Origin: an uncultured Clostridia bacterium
GTDB taxonomy: Bacteria > Bacillota > Clostridia > Oscillospirales > UBA644
Direction of reading: 5' to 3'
Length of the DNA stretch: 42,000 nt
Assembly: GCA_948443805.1 (NCBI GenBank)
Contig: CAOJUB010000015.1
Coordinates: 1-42,000, forward strand
Part shown: positions 1 to 8,423 of the stretch, piece by piece
Position numbering within the stretch: the first letter of the stretch is position 1
How the letters are laid out: every line of letters begins with the position of its first letter
Notes under the pieces: model-generated
Database searches by the model: none
What the model was told of the DNA's origin: nothing
Seen by the model: only the letters and a program-made list of their open reading frames with translations
Position numbers and translations under genes: made by a program

Positions 1-162
1 GATATATTCGCTGAGGGACATCCCGCACAAAATGCCGAAAATCCGCTGAAAATAAAAGGGCGAACAGGCCGCGCGGCGTGCCGCTTCCTGAATATCCAGG
101 TGGTCCGCCAGGTGGGTTTCAATATAATCAACCGCATGCTGCATTCCGGTAATCCAGTCCAT
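1..162 (-). CDS. AraC-family transcriptional regulator, N-terminal part (cut by window edge)
   Basis: The gene starts at 162 and runs off the left edge, leaving 54 codons. The peptide begins MDWITGMQHAVDYIETHLAD and continues with a helix-turn-helix pattern (DIQEAARRAACSPFYFQRIF), which is the usual first helix-turn-helix of AraC/XylS DNA-binding domains. Here it sits at the very N-terminus, as in regulators that carry the DNA-binding domain first and an effector-binding (often GyrI-like) domain after it; that second domain is outside the window. The start is supported by an AAGGGAG ribosome binding site 8 nt upstream. A TATAAT-like -10 lies at 190-195 on the same strand, but its -35 is poor. 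The ligand and targets cannot be inferred. Confidence 0.8.
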   Translation of the reverse strand, partial: MDWITGMQHAVDYIETHLADHLDIQEAARRAACSPFYFQRIFGILCGMSLSEYI

Positions 163-290
163 CCCTGCCACTCCCTTCCGTACGCTTTTATTATAACGGA
201 AATAAAAAAACGTTTCCTGACTATTTCTGCTCTCTTCGGCCAGATCGCCCCCTGCTTTTCATCGTTTCTTTGCTTTTTCAAAAACAGATT

Positions 291-1181
291 TCAATCCATA
301 AATTTCATTGTTTTATCTACGGCATTCAGACAAACCCGTCCGCCGATCGGCAGAATGGCATGATTGATTCCATGGCCGAAATCATCGCAATATACAACCG
401 GAATCTGGTTCTTTTCTCCCAAACGTTTTAACCGATCCAACAACGGCTCAGAAAGAGGCGTAGAATAATGTCCGAACAGCAGCCCGGAAACATTTTTCAT
501 AAAACCGCTCTGTTCAATATGCGATAAAAGAGGGCTGATTTCCGGGACACTCGAAAACATTTCATGATCCTCCAGAAACAGCACATATTGCTTCGTTTGA
601 TCAAAAACAAAAAAAGGACTGCCTAACGAAAGAGCAAAATTCAGCAGATATCCGCCGATCAGAATCCCCTCGCCGACACCGCCGCACAAGGTATGCCATT
701 GACTATTCGAAACAAAGTTTTCCGCAGCGCCGTCAACCAGATGAGAAAAAAACTGTTTTTGGGTATAAACCGCCGGCGGGGCATAATTTCCGGGAGTCTG
801 CCCATAATACGTAATCAAACCGGTTTTCATATAAATGGCGTTTAAAAGAGAAGTTCCGTCGCTGTAACTTAAAAACAACTTGGGATTTTTTATAATCTGT
901 GCATAATCAATGAGCGGAAGAAGGTCAATACTGCCGTTTCCGCCGCCGAAAAAAATCAATTTCACGCACGGATCGGCCACCATTTCATTAAAATCGTCAG
1001 CCCGTTCTTGTTCCGAAGCCAGATAGCCGACAGTGTTTTTATACAGGTTTTTCCCCGTTTTCACCGGAAAACCCAGGGAACGCAGACAGGAAATAATCGG
1101 CCGGTACTGTTCGGCCTCCGCAACATGACTTGGCGATATAAGACCAATGGTGTCTCCTTTTTTCAGACAGTTTGCCCGCAT
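291..1181 (-). CDS. S66-family serine peptidase (LD-carboxypeptidase / MccF-like)
   Basis: A 296-residue protein of the S66 family, whose members trim the terminal D-Ala from muropeptide tetrapeptides (LdcA) or detoxify peptide-nucleotide antibiotics such as microcin C (MccF). The family's Ser-Glu-His triad is visible: Ser107 in SYSDGTSLL, Glu204 in FLEDHE and His270 in the FGHGINHAILPIG block. The protein opens with KKGDTIGLISPS, typical of the N-terminal domain, and the length is normal. I chose the ATG at 1181 because GGAGAG lies 8 nt upstream; an in-frame ATG at 1217 has no such site. It is last in a minus-strand run with the exporter, YbaK and SLOG genes. I cannot separate LdcA from MccF function by sequence. 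There is no signal peptide, so it probably acts in the cytoplasm. Confidence 0.85.
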   Translation of the reverse strand: MRANCLKKGDTIGLISPSHVAEAEQYRPIISCLRSLGFPVKTGKNLYKNTVGYLASEQERADDFNEMVADPCVKLIFFGGGNGSIDLLPLIDYAQIIKNPKLFLSYSDGTSLLNAIYMKTGLITYYGQTPGNYAPPAVYTQKQFFSHLVDGAAENFVSNSQWHTLCGGVGEGILIGGYLLNFALSLGSPFFVFDQTKQYVLFLEDHEMFSSVPEISPLLSHIEQSGFMKNVSGLLFGHYSTPLSEPLLDRLKRLGEKNQIPVVYCDDFGHGINHAILPIGGRVCLNAVDKTMKFMD

Positions 1182-1241
1182 AAAAAAGTCTCTCCGTTTC
1201 TTGATAAATCCAGCCAATCGGATTTCCGCCCGATAAAATTT

Positions 1242-2021
1242 TTACCGGACAAAAAATTTAACGCTGAGAATCAGAACGCCTAATACCAAAAGGATCACCC
1301 CGACTGCCCGGTTCAGAGTTTCAGGTTTGGCTTTGTTTGCAAATTTTGCCGCAATTCTTGCCCAAAGAAGTGTTGAAAGAACGCAGACAATCAAACAAAA
1401 GACATCCGGCGCCCCGCCCATGGCAAAATGACTGGCAGCCCCGGTAAAGGCGGTAAAAGCCATAATGAAAACGCTGGTACCGACCGCCGTTTTCAATTCA
1501 TATCCCATTACCGAAGTTAAGATCAAAAGCATCATCATTCCGCCGCCGGCGCCGACAAAGCCGCAGATAAACCCGATCATCATCCCGCAGAAAAGAGACT
1601 GGATCATCCGTTTCTTGGGACTTACCGAAGCCATTTTTTCCTTGGTTGTCATCACCGGTTTCACAATAAATTTCAAGCCGAGAAGCATGGTCATAAACAC
1701 ACTGAAACTTCCCATGGTTGTATTCGGCAGTAAGCTGGAAACCCAGCTGCCGACAACGGTAAAGCATAAAACGCTCAGCATCATCGCAATACCGTTGCGG
1801 ATATCTAGATTTTTATTTTTCCCGTAGGTATACGCACTGACGGCGCTGGCAAGAACATCGCTGGCAAGAGCGATCCCTACCGCGGTGTAAGCATCCATGC
1901 CGAGAAAGGTAATCAGCATCGGACTGATAACCGCCGCCGCGCTCATTCCGGCAAAGCCGGTCCCCAGACCGGCGCCGATACCGGCGACAAAGCAAACCAA
2001 AAATTGAATGACAAACTCCAT
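1242..2021 (-). CDS. TSUP-family membrane transporter (TauE/SafE type)
   Basis: A 259-residue integral membrane protein of the TSUP (TauE/SafE) family, whose characterised members move sulfite, sulfoacetate, thiosulfate or related sulfur anions. About eight hydrophobic segments are visible. Each half opens with a glycine-rich motif: GIGAGLGTGFAG near residue 13 and FICGFVGAGGGMMM near residue 150. This pseudo-twofold arrangement of two four-helix halves is the family signature. The start at 2021 is chosen because GGAG lies 6 nt upstream; an alternative ATG at 2033 overlaps that site. The gene lies 27 bp after the YbaK gene and 60 bp before the S66 peptidase, in the same orientation, so co-transcription is likely. 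Substrate is unknown; a sulfur compound is inferred from the family only. Confidence 0.85.
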   Translation of the reverse strand: MEFVIQFLVCFVAGIGAGLGTGFAGMSAAAVISPMLITFLGMDAYTAVGIALASDVLASAVSAYTYGKNKNLDIRNGIAMMLSVLCFTVVGSWVSSLLPNTTMGSFSVFMTMLLGLKFIVKPVMTTKEKMASVSPKKRMIQSLFCGMMIGFICGFVGAGGGMMMLLILTSVMGYELKTAVGTSVFIMAFTAFTGAASHFAMGGAPDVFCLIVCVLSTLLWARIAAKFANKAKPETLNRAVGVILLVLGVLILSVKFFVR

Positions 2022-2048
2022 AAAAATCTCCATTTTTCACAACAGAAC

Positions 2049-2531
2049 TTAGTCGCAGATTGAAAAAAGCGAAGCCGGACAAACCGTTTTCAGGTCTTTG
2101 AAACAAAGTTCAACCTGATAGCCGATTTTTCCCGCGCTGAACATAATCGTATCAAATTTTTCAGCCGATTCGTCGAAAACTGTCGAAAAAAACTTTTTCA
2201 TTCCGATCGGCGAGCAACCGCCGTGTATATAACCGGTCAACGGCAGCAAATCTTTTTGCCGGATCATTTCTATTTTCTTTTCCCCAACGCTTTTCGCCGC
2301 TTTTTTCAAATTCAGTTCCCGGCAGACAGGAACGACAAAAACATAGTGTTTTCCCGAAGCAGACACCGTAACCAGCGTTTTGAAAACCCGGGCGGGGTCT
2401 TGCTGCAAAGCAGCAGCAACCGATAAACCGTCCACCGCGCCGGACTGCAGATAGCAATGCCCCTGATAAGGTATTTTTTTACTCTCCAGCAGACGCATGA
2501 CGTTTGTTTTTTCTTCCGCCAAAACCCTCAC
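2049..2531 (-). CDS. ybaK: YbaK/EbsC-family Cys-tRNA(Pro) deacylase
   Basis: A 160-residue single-domain protein of the YbaK/ProX editing family, which hydrolyses Cys-tRNA(Pro) and sometimes other mischarged tRNAs in trans, protecting translation fidelity. Family features are the KTNVMRLLESKKIPY start, the VFKTLV block containing the conserved lysine, and the glycine-rich GYIHGGCSPIGMKK loop. Translation starts at a GTG (2531-2529) that overlaps the stop codon of the upstream SLOG gene (GTGA), with AAGGAG 5 nt upstream, so the two genes are probably translationally coupled. An in-frame ATG at the VMRLL position would be too far into the fold. The assignment to the family is firm; the exact tRNA substrate is inferred from better-studied relatives. 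Confidence 0.9.
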   Translation of the reverse strand: MRVLAEEKTNVMRLLESKKIPYQGHCYLQSGAVDGLSVAAALQQDPARVFKTLVTVSASGKHYVFVVPVCRELNLKKAAKSVGEKKIEMIRQKDLLPLTGYIHGGCSPIGMKKFFSTVFDESAEKFDTIMFSAGKIGYQVELCFKDLKTVCPASLFSICD

Positions 2532-3142
2532 CCTTTCTCCTTTTTTCCCGGATGCAGAACAATCGTTTCGATGCCCTTGCGCAGTGCCATCTCTATTGTA
2601 TTCTGCGTTCCGCCCGATGCGTCTCCGTCATAAACGGCAATCAGCAGATCGGCATGCTTTACCATAAACGAATTGCGGATATTCGGCGAAGAACGGGTAT
2701 ATTTTTCGCTTGCCACATAGACATGCGAACATTGAGAAAGCAGATCATGATACCGTTCCTTCTGCCAATTCATCCAACGGGCGGGCTGAGAAAGGGACGG
2801 CAGCGCTGCATAAAGCGCAATATCCGGATAACTTCGTTTCAGATCCAAAACCGCTACGGCAGCCCATTGGTCAACGCCGAGCGCCATGCCTGAAATGAAA
2901 TTCCGGTATCCCCGGCTGACGGCAAGCGCAATCTGCCGATGAATTTCGCCCATCAATTTCAAACAGGACGGGTCTTTTTCCCCGTCAAACGGCATTTTTT
3001 CGGGACGGTGTCCGGTAAAAGCACAGACTTTTCCCTGAAAAACGGCATGTTCCAAATCATAATCGTACCGGATGGAAGACTCCGTTGTTTTCTTTTGAAA
3101 AAGACTGATAAAATTATCAAATTTCGTCATCGTTTCATCCAT
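2528..3142 (-). CDS. SLOG-family protein (DUF1273 / YpsA-like)
   Basis: A 204-residue Rossmann-like protein of the SLOG superfamily, DUF1273/YpsA branch. Visible hallmarks are the nucleotide-binding-like FTGHRPEKMP loop near residue 42, the GMALGVDQWAA segment (residues about 105-115), and the late YDGDASGGTQNTIEMAL segment that closes the ligand pocket. SLOG domains are thought to bind nucleotide-derived or NAD-related ligands; Bacillus YpsA affects cell division. No enzymatic role can be claimed here. The start is uncertain: ATG at 3142 or 3130, neither with a good ribosome binding site. The ATG at 3142 lies about 22 bp after a terminator-like hairpin. The 3' end overlaps the YbaK gene. Confidence 0.8.
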   Translation of the reverse strand: MDETMTKFDNFISLFQKKTTESSIRYDYDLEHAVFQGKVCAFTGHRPEKMPFDGEKDPSCLKLMGEIHRQIALAVSRGYRNFISGMALGVDQWAAVAVLDLKRSYPDIALYAALPSLSQPARWMNWQKERYHDLLSQCSHVYVASEKYTRSSPNIRNSFMVKHADLLIAVYDGDASGGTQNTIEMALRKGIETIVLHPGKKEKG

Positions 3143-3150
3143 AAAAACAA

Positions 3151-3191
3151 TAAAAAGAGGAAGCGGAACCCCTCGATAACGGGGGGTTCCG
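3151..3191 (-). terminator. Rho-independent terminator after PFOR
   Basis: A 9-bp perfect stem (3164-3172 with 3183-3191, GGAACCCC core) and a 10-nt loop are followed on the minus strand by a T-rich run ending in TTTTT near 3151. It lies between the PFOR stop (3211) and the SLOG start (3142), so it probably ends the PFOR transcript. It also forms the immediate upstream region of the SLOG gene. Confidence 0.75.
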
Positions 3192-3210
3192 GATCATTAC
3201 GAAAAAGAAA

Positions 3211-6200
3211 TTATTTTTCGCTCATTTTTTCCAGTTTTGCTCTCTTTTCCTTCGCGTCGGCCTCCGCCTTTTCGAAGAGCGTCTCCGCTCTTTCCGGGAA
3301 GGACCGGGCAAGAGCCGAGTAACGGACTTCATTCATAATAAAGTCTTTATACTCGCCGGTGGGAGCCTTGCTGTCGAGAACAAACGGATTCTTGCCTTCC
3401 GCCGCAAGCCGCGGATCATAGCGGAACATATTCCAGTAACCGGCAGCTACCGCAGCTTTGGTTTCTGCCATCGGATTATTCATACCGCCCTTGATACCAT
3501 GGTTGATACAGGGAGCGTAAGCAATAATGATCGACGGGCCCTTATAGCTTTCCGCCTCAGTAATCGCTTTGATGGTTTGATTGAAATCAGCGCCCATAGC
3601 AACCATCGCAACATATACATAGCCGTAACTCATGGCGATCGCCGCAAGATCCTTTTTCTTTACGCCTTTACCGGCCGCCGCGAACTGTGCAACAGAACCG
3701 ATCGGCGTAGATTTGGAGGCCTGACCGCCGGTATTCGAATAAACCTCGGTATCAAATACCATGATATTAACGTCTTCACCCGAAGCGATAACATGGTCGA
3801 GACCGCCGAAGCCGATATCATAAGCCCAGCCGTCGCCGCCGAAGATCCACATGGATTTCTTCACCAGCATATCGGCGTTTTCTTTAATATATTTTCCGTT
3901 TTCACAACCGCATCCGCAAGCATCGATCGCCGCAAGCAGTTTATCGGCAGCCGCTTTGGAAGCAGCCGCATCATCTTTACCGGTAAGCCATTCTTCCGCA
4001 GCCGCTTTGACATCCGCATTCGTCGCGTTGGCAGCCACGTCGGAAACAACGCTGGCAAGCTTGTCTCTGCGCTGTTTTACCGCAAGGAACATGCCGTAAC
4101 CGTATTCTGCGTTATCTTCAAACAAGGAGTTTGCCCAGGCAGGACCTTTCCCCTCTTTGTTGACGGTATACGGCGTAGACGGAGCGGAACCGCCCCAGAT
4201 CGAAGAACATCCGGTTGCATTGGCAATATACATTCTGTCGCCGAAGAGCTGGGTAATCAGCTTGGCATACGGCGTCTCGCCGCAGCCGGGACATGCGCCG
4301 TTGAACTCAAGCAGCGGCTGTTTGAACTGCGAACCTTTTACTGTGGTTTCAGCAAACGGAACATTTTTATCGGAAACCTTTGCAAAAGAATAATCAAATT
4401 TCGCCTGCTCGGCTCTCTGGGTATCGAGAGGTTTCATAACCAGCGCTTTATTCTTCGCCGGGCATACGTTAGCACAGCTTCCGCATCCGGTACAGTCAAG
4501 AACCGAAACGTTTAAGGCAAACTTGTATTCCTCTGCGCCTTTTCCCATCATCGGCTTGGATTTAAAGCCTTCGGGAGCGGCAGAAAGCTCATTCTCATTC
4601 AGAACGAACGGACGGATAACCGCGTGCGGGCAGACATAGGAACACTGGTTGCACTGAATACAGTTTTCCGGAATCCATTCGGGCACATCAACGGCAATGC
4701 CTCTCTTTTCAAAAGCTGCCGTACCCTGCGGGAGCGTTCCGTCGGCATGTTTTGCGAAAACCGAAACCGGGATATCGTCGCCCTTCTGGCTGTTGGAAGG
4801 AATCAAAACTTCTTCCACATATTCTTTCAGGAAAGCGTCGGAAGCTTCCACAGCGGGAGCCGCAACAGATCCCTCGGCTTTCGCCCAGTCGGCGGGAACA
4901 GCGATCTCTTTCACATTTTCAATGCCCTTATCGATAGCGGCATAGTTCATGTTGACAACAGCTTCGCCTTTTTTGCCGTAAGATTTCACAACGGCTTCTT
5001 TCATATATTTTACGGCATCTTCCAGCGGAATGATGTTTGCAATCTTAAAGAAAGCGGACTGCAGAATCATATTGATCCGGTTGCCGAGGCCGATCTCTTT
5101 GGCAATGCCCACACCGTCAACCGTATACAGTTTTACGTTTCTTTCCGCGATATCTCTCTTAAATTTTGCGGGAAGACGCTCGGAAAGTTCTTCTACCGAC
5201 CAATCGCTGTTCAGAAGAAGCGAAGCGCCGTCTTTCAAGTCGGCCGTAATATCGTATTTCCCGACATAAGAAATATTATGGCAGGCGACAAAGTCAGCCT
5301 TATTGACATAATAAGTCGATTTGATCGGAGATTTTCCGAATCTCAAGTGAGAAATGGTAATACCGCCGGATTTCTTCGAGTCATAAGCGAAATAGGCCTG
5401 CGCATACATATCGGTATGGTCGCCGATGATTTTGATGGAGTTTTTGTTCGCACCGACCGTACCGTCAGAACCAAGACCCCAGAATTTGCAGGCAACCGTA
5501 TCGGCAGGAGCGGTAACGGGATGTTCGGTTACCGGAAGGCTGAGTTTGGTTACGTCGTCGTTGATACCGATTGTAAATCCGTTTACGGGAGCCGACGATT
5601 TCAGGTTCTCATATACGGCGATAATCTGACCCGGAGTCGTGTCTTTCGAACCGAGACCGTAACGGCCGCCGACAACGGTGCATTTTTCAAATTCAGACCC
5701 TTTCAGGGCAGTAACAACGTCCAGATAAAGCGGTTCGCCCAGAGAACCGGGTTCTTTCGTTCTATCCAGAACCGCAATGTTTTTCACCGTTTTCGGCAAA
5801 ACAGAAAGCAGATGTTTTACAGAGAACGGACGATACAGTCTGACCTTAACCAAGCCGACTTTTTCGCCTTTCGCCGTCAGATAATCGATGGTTTCTTCCG
5901 CAGTATCGCAAACCGAACCCATTGCAATAATAACCTTGTCCGCATCCGGCGCACCGTAATAATCAAAGAGATGATAGCTTTTTCCAGTTTTGGCGTTGAC
6001 CTGATTCATATAATCTTCAACAACGTCAACAATTGCGGTATAGTAAGTATTGGCCGCTTCTTTTGCCTGGAAGAAAATGTCGGGGTTCTGCGCAGAACCG
6101 CGGAGAACCGGGTGTTCCGGATTCAAAGAACGTTTTTTGAAATCGGCGATAGCGTCCATATCCACCATCTCGGCAAGGTCTTTGTAATCCCAGACTTCGA

Positions 6201-6747
6201 TCTTCTGGATCTCATGAGAAGTTCTGAAACCATCAAAGAAATGGATAAACGGAACGCGGCCTTTGATCGTGGACAGATGGGCAACGGCGCCAAGATCCAT
6301 AACTTCCTGAACGTTGCTTGAAGAAAGCATGGCATAACCGGTCTGGCGGCAAGCCATAACGTCGGAATGATCGCCGAAAATAGACAGAGCGTGCGTAGCC
6401 AGCGCACGGGCAGAAACGTGGATAACGTTAGGAAGCAATTCTCCCGCGATCTTATACATATTCGGGATCATCAGGAGAAGACCCTGAGAAGCGGTATACG
6501 TCGTCGTCAGAGCACCGGCGGACAAAGAACCGTGAACCGCGCCCGCAGCACCGGCTTCCGACTGCATTTCCGCAACCTTTACCTGCTGTCCGAAAATATT
6601 TTTCTGTCCTCCGGCAGACCAGGAGTCGGTCACCTCGGCCATAACGGAAGATGGCGTTATGGGATAGATGGCTGCGACTTCGGTAAATGCATAGGACACA
6701 TGAGCGGCAGCATTGTTGCCGTCCATGGTTTTCATTTTTCTTGCCAT
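3211..6747 (-). CDS. nifJ: Pyruvate:ferredoxin (flavodoxin) oxidoreductase, single-chain
   Basis: An 1178-residue one-chain PFOR that oxidises pyruvate with CoA to acetyl-CoA and CO2, reducing ferredoxin. Domains in order: N-terminal TPP/pyrimidine domain with YPITPSS and the GAVHGSLSAGA region, the transketolase-C-like domain, the gamma domain, a two-cluster ferredoxin insert (CIQCNQCSYVCPH and CTGCGSCANVCPA, about residues 697-760), then the TPP-binding C-terminal domain with ACPGCGETPYAKL (proximal cluster) and GGDGWAYDIGFGGLDH. The C-terminal part also has YSNTGGQASKSTPIG. Length is typical. The start at 6747 has GGAGGT 6 nt upstream; the reading frame stays open further upstream but without a site. 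It is monocistronic, with its own promoter (6794-6822) and terminator. Functionally it feeds reduced ferredoxin to the HydABC hydrogenase encoded at 16529-24850. Confidence 0.97.
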   Translation of the reverse strand: MARKMKTMDGNNAAAHVSYAFTEVAAIYPITPSSVMAEVTDSWSAGGQKNIFGQQVKVAEMQSEAGAAGAVHGSLSAGALTTTYTASQGLLLMIPNMYKIAGELLPNVIHVSARALATHALSIFGDHSDVMACRQTGYAMLSSSNVQEVMDLGAVAHLSTIKGRVPFIHFFDGFRTSHEIQKIEVWDYKDLAEMVDMDAIADFKKRSLNPEHPVLRGSAQNPDIFFQAKEAANTYYTAIVDVVEDYMNQVNAKTGKSYHLFDYYGAPDADKVIIAMGSVCDTAEETIDYLTAKGEKVGLVKVRLYRPFSVKHLLSVLPKTVKNIAVLDRTKEPGSLGEPLYLDVVTALKGSEFEKCTVVGGRYGLGSKDTTPGQIIAVYENLKSSAPVNGFTIGINDDVTKLSLPVTEHPVTAPADTVACKFWGLGSDGTVGANKNSIKIIGDHTDMYAQAYFAYDSKKSGGITISHLRFGKSPIKSTYYVNKADFVACHNISYVGKYDITADLKDGASLLLNSDWSVEELSERLPAKFKRDIAERNVKLYTVDGVGIAKEIGLGNRINMILQSAFFKIANIIPLEDAVKYMKEAVVKSYGKKGEAVVNMNYAAIDKGIENVKEIAVPADWAKAEGSVAAPAVEASDAFLKEYVEEVLIPSNSQKGDDIPVSVFAKHADGTLPQGTAAFEKRGIAVDVPEWIPENCIQCNQCSYVCPHAVIRPFVLNENELSAAPEGFKSKPMMGKGAEEYKFALNVSVLDCTGCGSCANVCPAKNKALVMKPLDTQRAEQAKFDYSFAKVSDKNVPFAETTVKGSQFKQPLLEFNGACPGCGETPYAKLITQLFGDRMYIANATGCSSIWGGSAPSTPYTVNKEGKGPAWANSLFEDNAEYGYGMFLAVKQRRDKLASVVSDVAANATNADVKAAAEEWLTGKDDAAASKAAADKLLAAIDACGCGCENGKYIKENADMLVKKSMWIFGGDGWAYDIGFGGLDHVIASGEDVNIMVFDTEVYSNTGGQASKSTPIGSVAQFAAAGKGVKKKDLAAIAMSYGYVYVAMVAMGADFNQTIKAITEAESYKGPSIIIAYAPCINHGIKGGMNNPMAETKAAVAAGYWNMFRYDPRLAAEGKNPFVLDSKAPTGEYKDFIMNEVRYSALARSFPERAETLFEKAEADAKEKRAKLEKMSEK

Positions 6748-6782
6748 ATATTTACCTCCGAATAAAATGATTTGCAATTTTT

Positions 6783-6823
6783 CTTTACATTTTATTTTAT
6801 CACTTTTTCCAAAAGATGTAAAG
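6783..6823 (-). promoter_or_regulatory. PFOR promoter with an 8-bp inverted repeat
   Basis: On the minus strand a -35 TTTACA (6817-6822) and -10 TAAAAT (6794-6799) are separated by exactly 17 bp. An exact 8-bp inverted repeat, CTTTACAT (6783-6790) and ATGTAAAG (6816-6823), brackets the promoter with 25 nt between the arms. One arm contains the -35 and the other lies just downstream of the -10. The promoter call is solid; an operator role for the repeat is inference. Confidence 0.7.
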
Positions 6824-6850
6824 AGCTGCAGCCAAAATGTCATTAAATAT

Positions 6851-6885
6851 TAAAAATTCAAAAGCCCCTCAAAAGAGGGGTTTTG
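6851..6885 (-). terminator. Terminator after the small 60-residue gene
   Basis: CCCCTC (6865-6870), an AAAA loop and GAGGGG (6875-6880) form a 6-bp GC stem extended by CAAAA/TTTTG with one bulged base. On the minus strand it is followed by a T-rich tract. It separates the small gene at 6892 from the PFOR promoter. Confidence 0.7.
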
Positions 6886-6891
6886 AAAGGG

Positions 6892-7074
6892 TCAGTCCGC
6901 ATTTTTGTTTTTATCGTAATCAAAGCCTTCCATGGCAGGGTCGAACGCCTCGGTTTCTTCAGCGGCGTCCATCCGAACAGACATCGAAGGAGACCGGCTG
7001 ATTCCCCGGTGACTGTTATAGCTGTGAAGCCGGGAATCCGGATTCTTCCGGCTGTTTTCCTTTTGTTTTCCCAT
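6892..7074 (-). CDS. Small hydrophilic protein of unknown function, 60 residues
   Basis: I do not recognise this protein. It is very polar, with basic and Asn/Ser-rich character at the start (MGKQKENSRKNPDSRLHSYN), then RGISRSPSM, then an acidic C-terminal part (AAEETEAFDPAMEGFDYD). It has no membrane segment and no cysteines, and is probably largely disordered. Support for it being real: an AAAGGAA ribosome binding site about 8 nt before the ATG at 7074, terminators directly upstream (7162-7187) and downstream (6859-6885) so it has its own transcription unit, and a possible TTGTGA-16-TATATT promoter between them. Small polar proteins of this style are common in sporulating Clostridia, but no role can be assigned. 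Confidence 0.6.
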   Translation of the reverse strand: MGKQKENSRKNPDSRLHSYNSHRGISRSPSMSVRMDAAEETEAFDPAMEGFDYDKNKNAD

Positions 7075-7154
7075 TCATTTTCTTCCTTTCCGAACCATTT
7101 AACTTTACCTTTTCCGAAAAAGAAAAAAATATACAACAACCATTCTGTTTCACA

Positions 7155-7198
7155 AAAAAATAAACTCCCGTACAAAAACGGGAGTTTTTCTTTTTTCT
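7155..7198. terminator. Bidirectional terminator after the sugar kinase
   Basis: A 9-bp perfect stem (7162-7170 AAACTCCCG with 7179-7187) and an 8-nt loop are flanked by an A7 run on one side and T-rich sequence on the other. On the minus strand it ends transcription of the kinase gene with seven consecutive Ts. Confidence 0.8.
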
Positions 7199-7202
7199 TT
7201 TT

Positions 7203-8351
7203 TTATTTTCCGATATGTTTTGCCGCTTCGGTATGTACCGTCTCGTTGAGAGAATCAAACATTTTTTCCATCTCGGAAACCAGTTTCATCTGCGTGCGGC
7301 AGCGGTCGAGATTCTGACCGGGTCTGGTGGTTCTGAAATAGGTATCGCCGTTCAGATAATCGGCAAGGAACCGGGAGCCGCATTCTAGCGTCATCATAAT
7401 GGCGCCCCAAACCATATTATCAATCTCGCACGGCGTAAGCGCCTGGCTGGATGCTTCCAGAAAACCGCGGGCAAACGCATCAAAATTTTCCCGCTTGAAA
7501 TAAACTTTGCTCAGGTCTTTCTCGTCTTCGGCAGCGGAGTTTGAACAAGAACGGATGGCATCGCCGAAATCATTGACCGAAAGCCCCGGCATAACGGTAT
7601 CCAAATCGATAATGCAAACGCCTTCGCCGGTCTGATCGTCAATCAGCACGTTATTGCATTTGGTATCGTTATGCGTTACGCGGAGAGGCAGTTTTCCCTC
7701 TTTCTGCAGATCGTTGAACCGGGAAGCAATCTTCCGTCGTTCTTCAAAGAAAGCAATCTCTTCCTGCACTTCGGAAACCCGCCCCGCCTGATCGGCAGCA
7801 ATTGCCTGATCGAGCTGATTGTATCTCGCAGCGGTATTATGAAAATCCGGAATCGTCTCAAAAAGCGTATCCATCGGAAAATCGGAAAGAAGCATCTGGA
7901 ATTTTCCGAAAGAAAGCCCGGCATTATAAAGAATATCCGTATTGGGCGCTTCGTTATAGGTAGACGCATTATCCACATATTTATAGACGCGCCAGAAATG
8001 ATTTTCCTCATCGATGTAATAATACAACCCGGTTTCTTCCGCTTTCTGGAATTCAAGAACCCGCCGGTCATAGGACTCACCCATGCTCACATATTTATTC
8101 CGGATATATTCGGTAACGGCAGAGATGTTGGACATAACCTCATCCGGTTTCTTGAAAACATTGGTATTGATCGCCTGAAAAGTATATTTTTCAACGGCGT
8201 CTCCGTTGCGGTAAACAACCTTGAACGTTTCGTTGATATGACCGGTAATAATAGGAACAATTTCCGTAATTTCACCTTTTCTGCCAAATACACGGCCGGT
8301 AGCCTCGATTTCCGTTCTCGTAATACCGTGACTGATAAACTCTTCTCCCAT
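7203..8351 (-). CDS. NahK-type sugar 1-kinase (aminoglycoside phosphotransferase fold)
   Basis: A 382-residue kinase of the aminoglycoside phosphotransferase fold that best fits N-acetylhexosamine 1-kinase (NahK). NahK phosphorylates GlcNAc, GalNAc and related sugars at C1 in mucin or milk-oligosaccharide use. The catalytic loop RVTHNDTKCNNVLID (His227, Asp229) and the metal-binding DLDT segment about 20 residues later match the NahK version of the motif rather than antibiotic kinases. GHINETFKV near residue 38 is the nucleotide-binding strand. The start at 8351 is chosen for AGGAG 8 nt upstream; 13 further upstream codons are open but lack a site. No LNB phosphorylase or sugar-uptake gene is adjacent, so the substrate stays open. 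Cytoplasmic. Confidence 0.85.
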   Translation of the reverse strand: MGEEFISHGITRTEIEATGRVFGRKGEITEIVPIITGHINETFKVVYRNGDAVEKYTFQAINTNVFKKPDEVMSNISAVTEYIRNKYVSMGESYDRRVLEFQKAEETGLYYYIDEENHFWRVYKYVDNASTYNEAPNTDILYNAGLSFGKFQMLLSDFPMDTLFETIPDFHNTAARYNQLDQAIAADQAGRVSEVQEEIAFFEERRKIASRFNDLQKEGKLPLRVTHNDTKCNNVLIDDQTGEGVCIIDLDTVMPGLSVNDFGDAIRSCSNSAAEDEKDLSKVYFKRENFDAFARGFLEASSQALTPCEIDNMVWGAIMMTLECGSRFLADYLNGDTYFRTTRPGQNLDRCRTQMKLVSEMEKMFDSLNETVHTEAAKHIGK

Positions 8352-8423
8352 ACAAAAAACTCCTACTGTGTTATTTTTCATCAATATCAAAACATGATTG
8401 GCTCATCTTTCGATAGGATCTAT

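Noticed and set aside
4624-6321. A long plus-strand open frame opposite the PFOR gene
   Set aside because: It has no ribosome binding site or recognisable domain, and PFOR on the other strand is certain.
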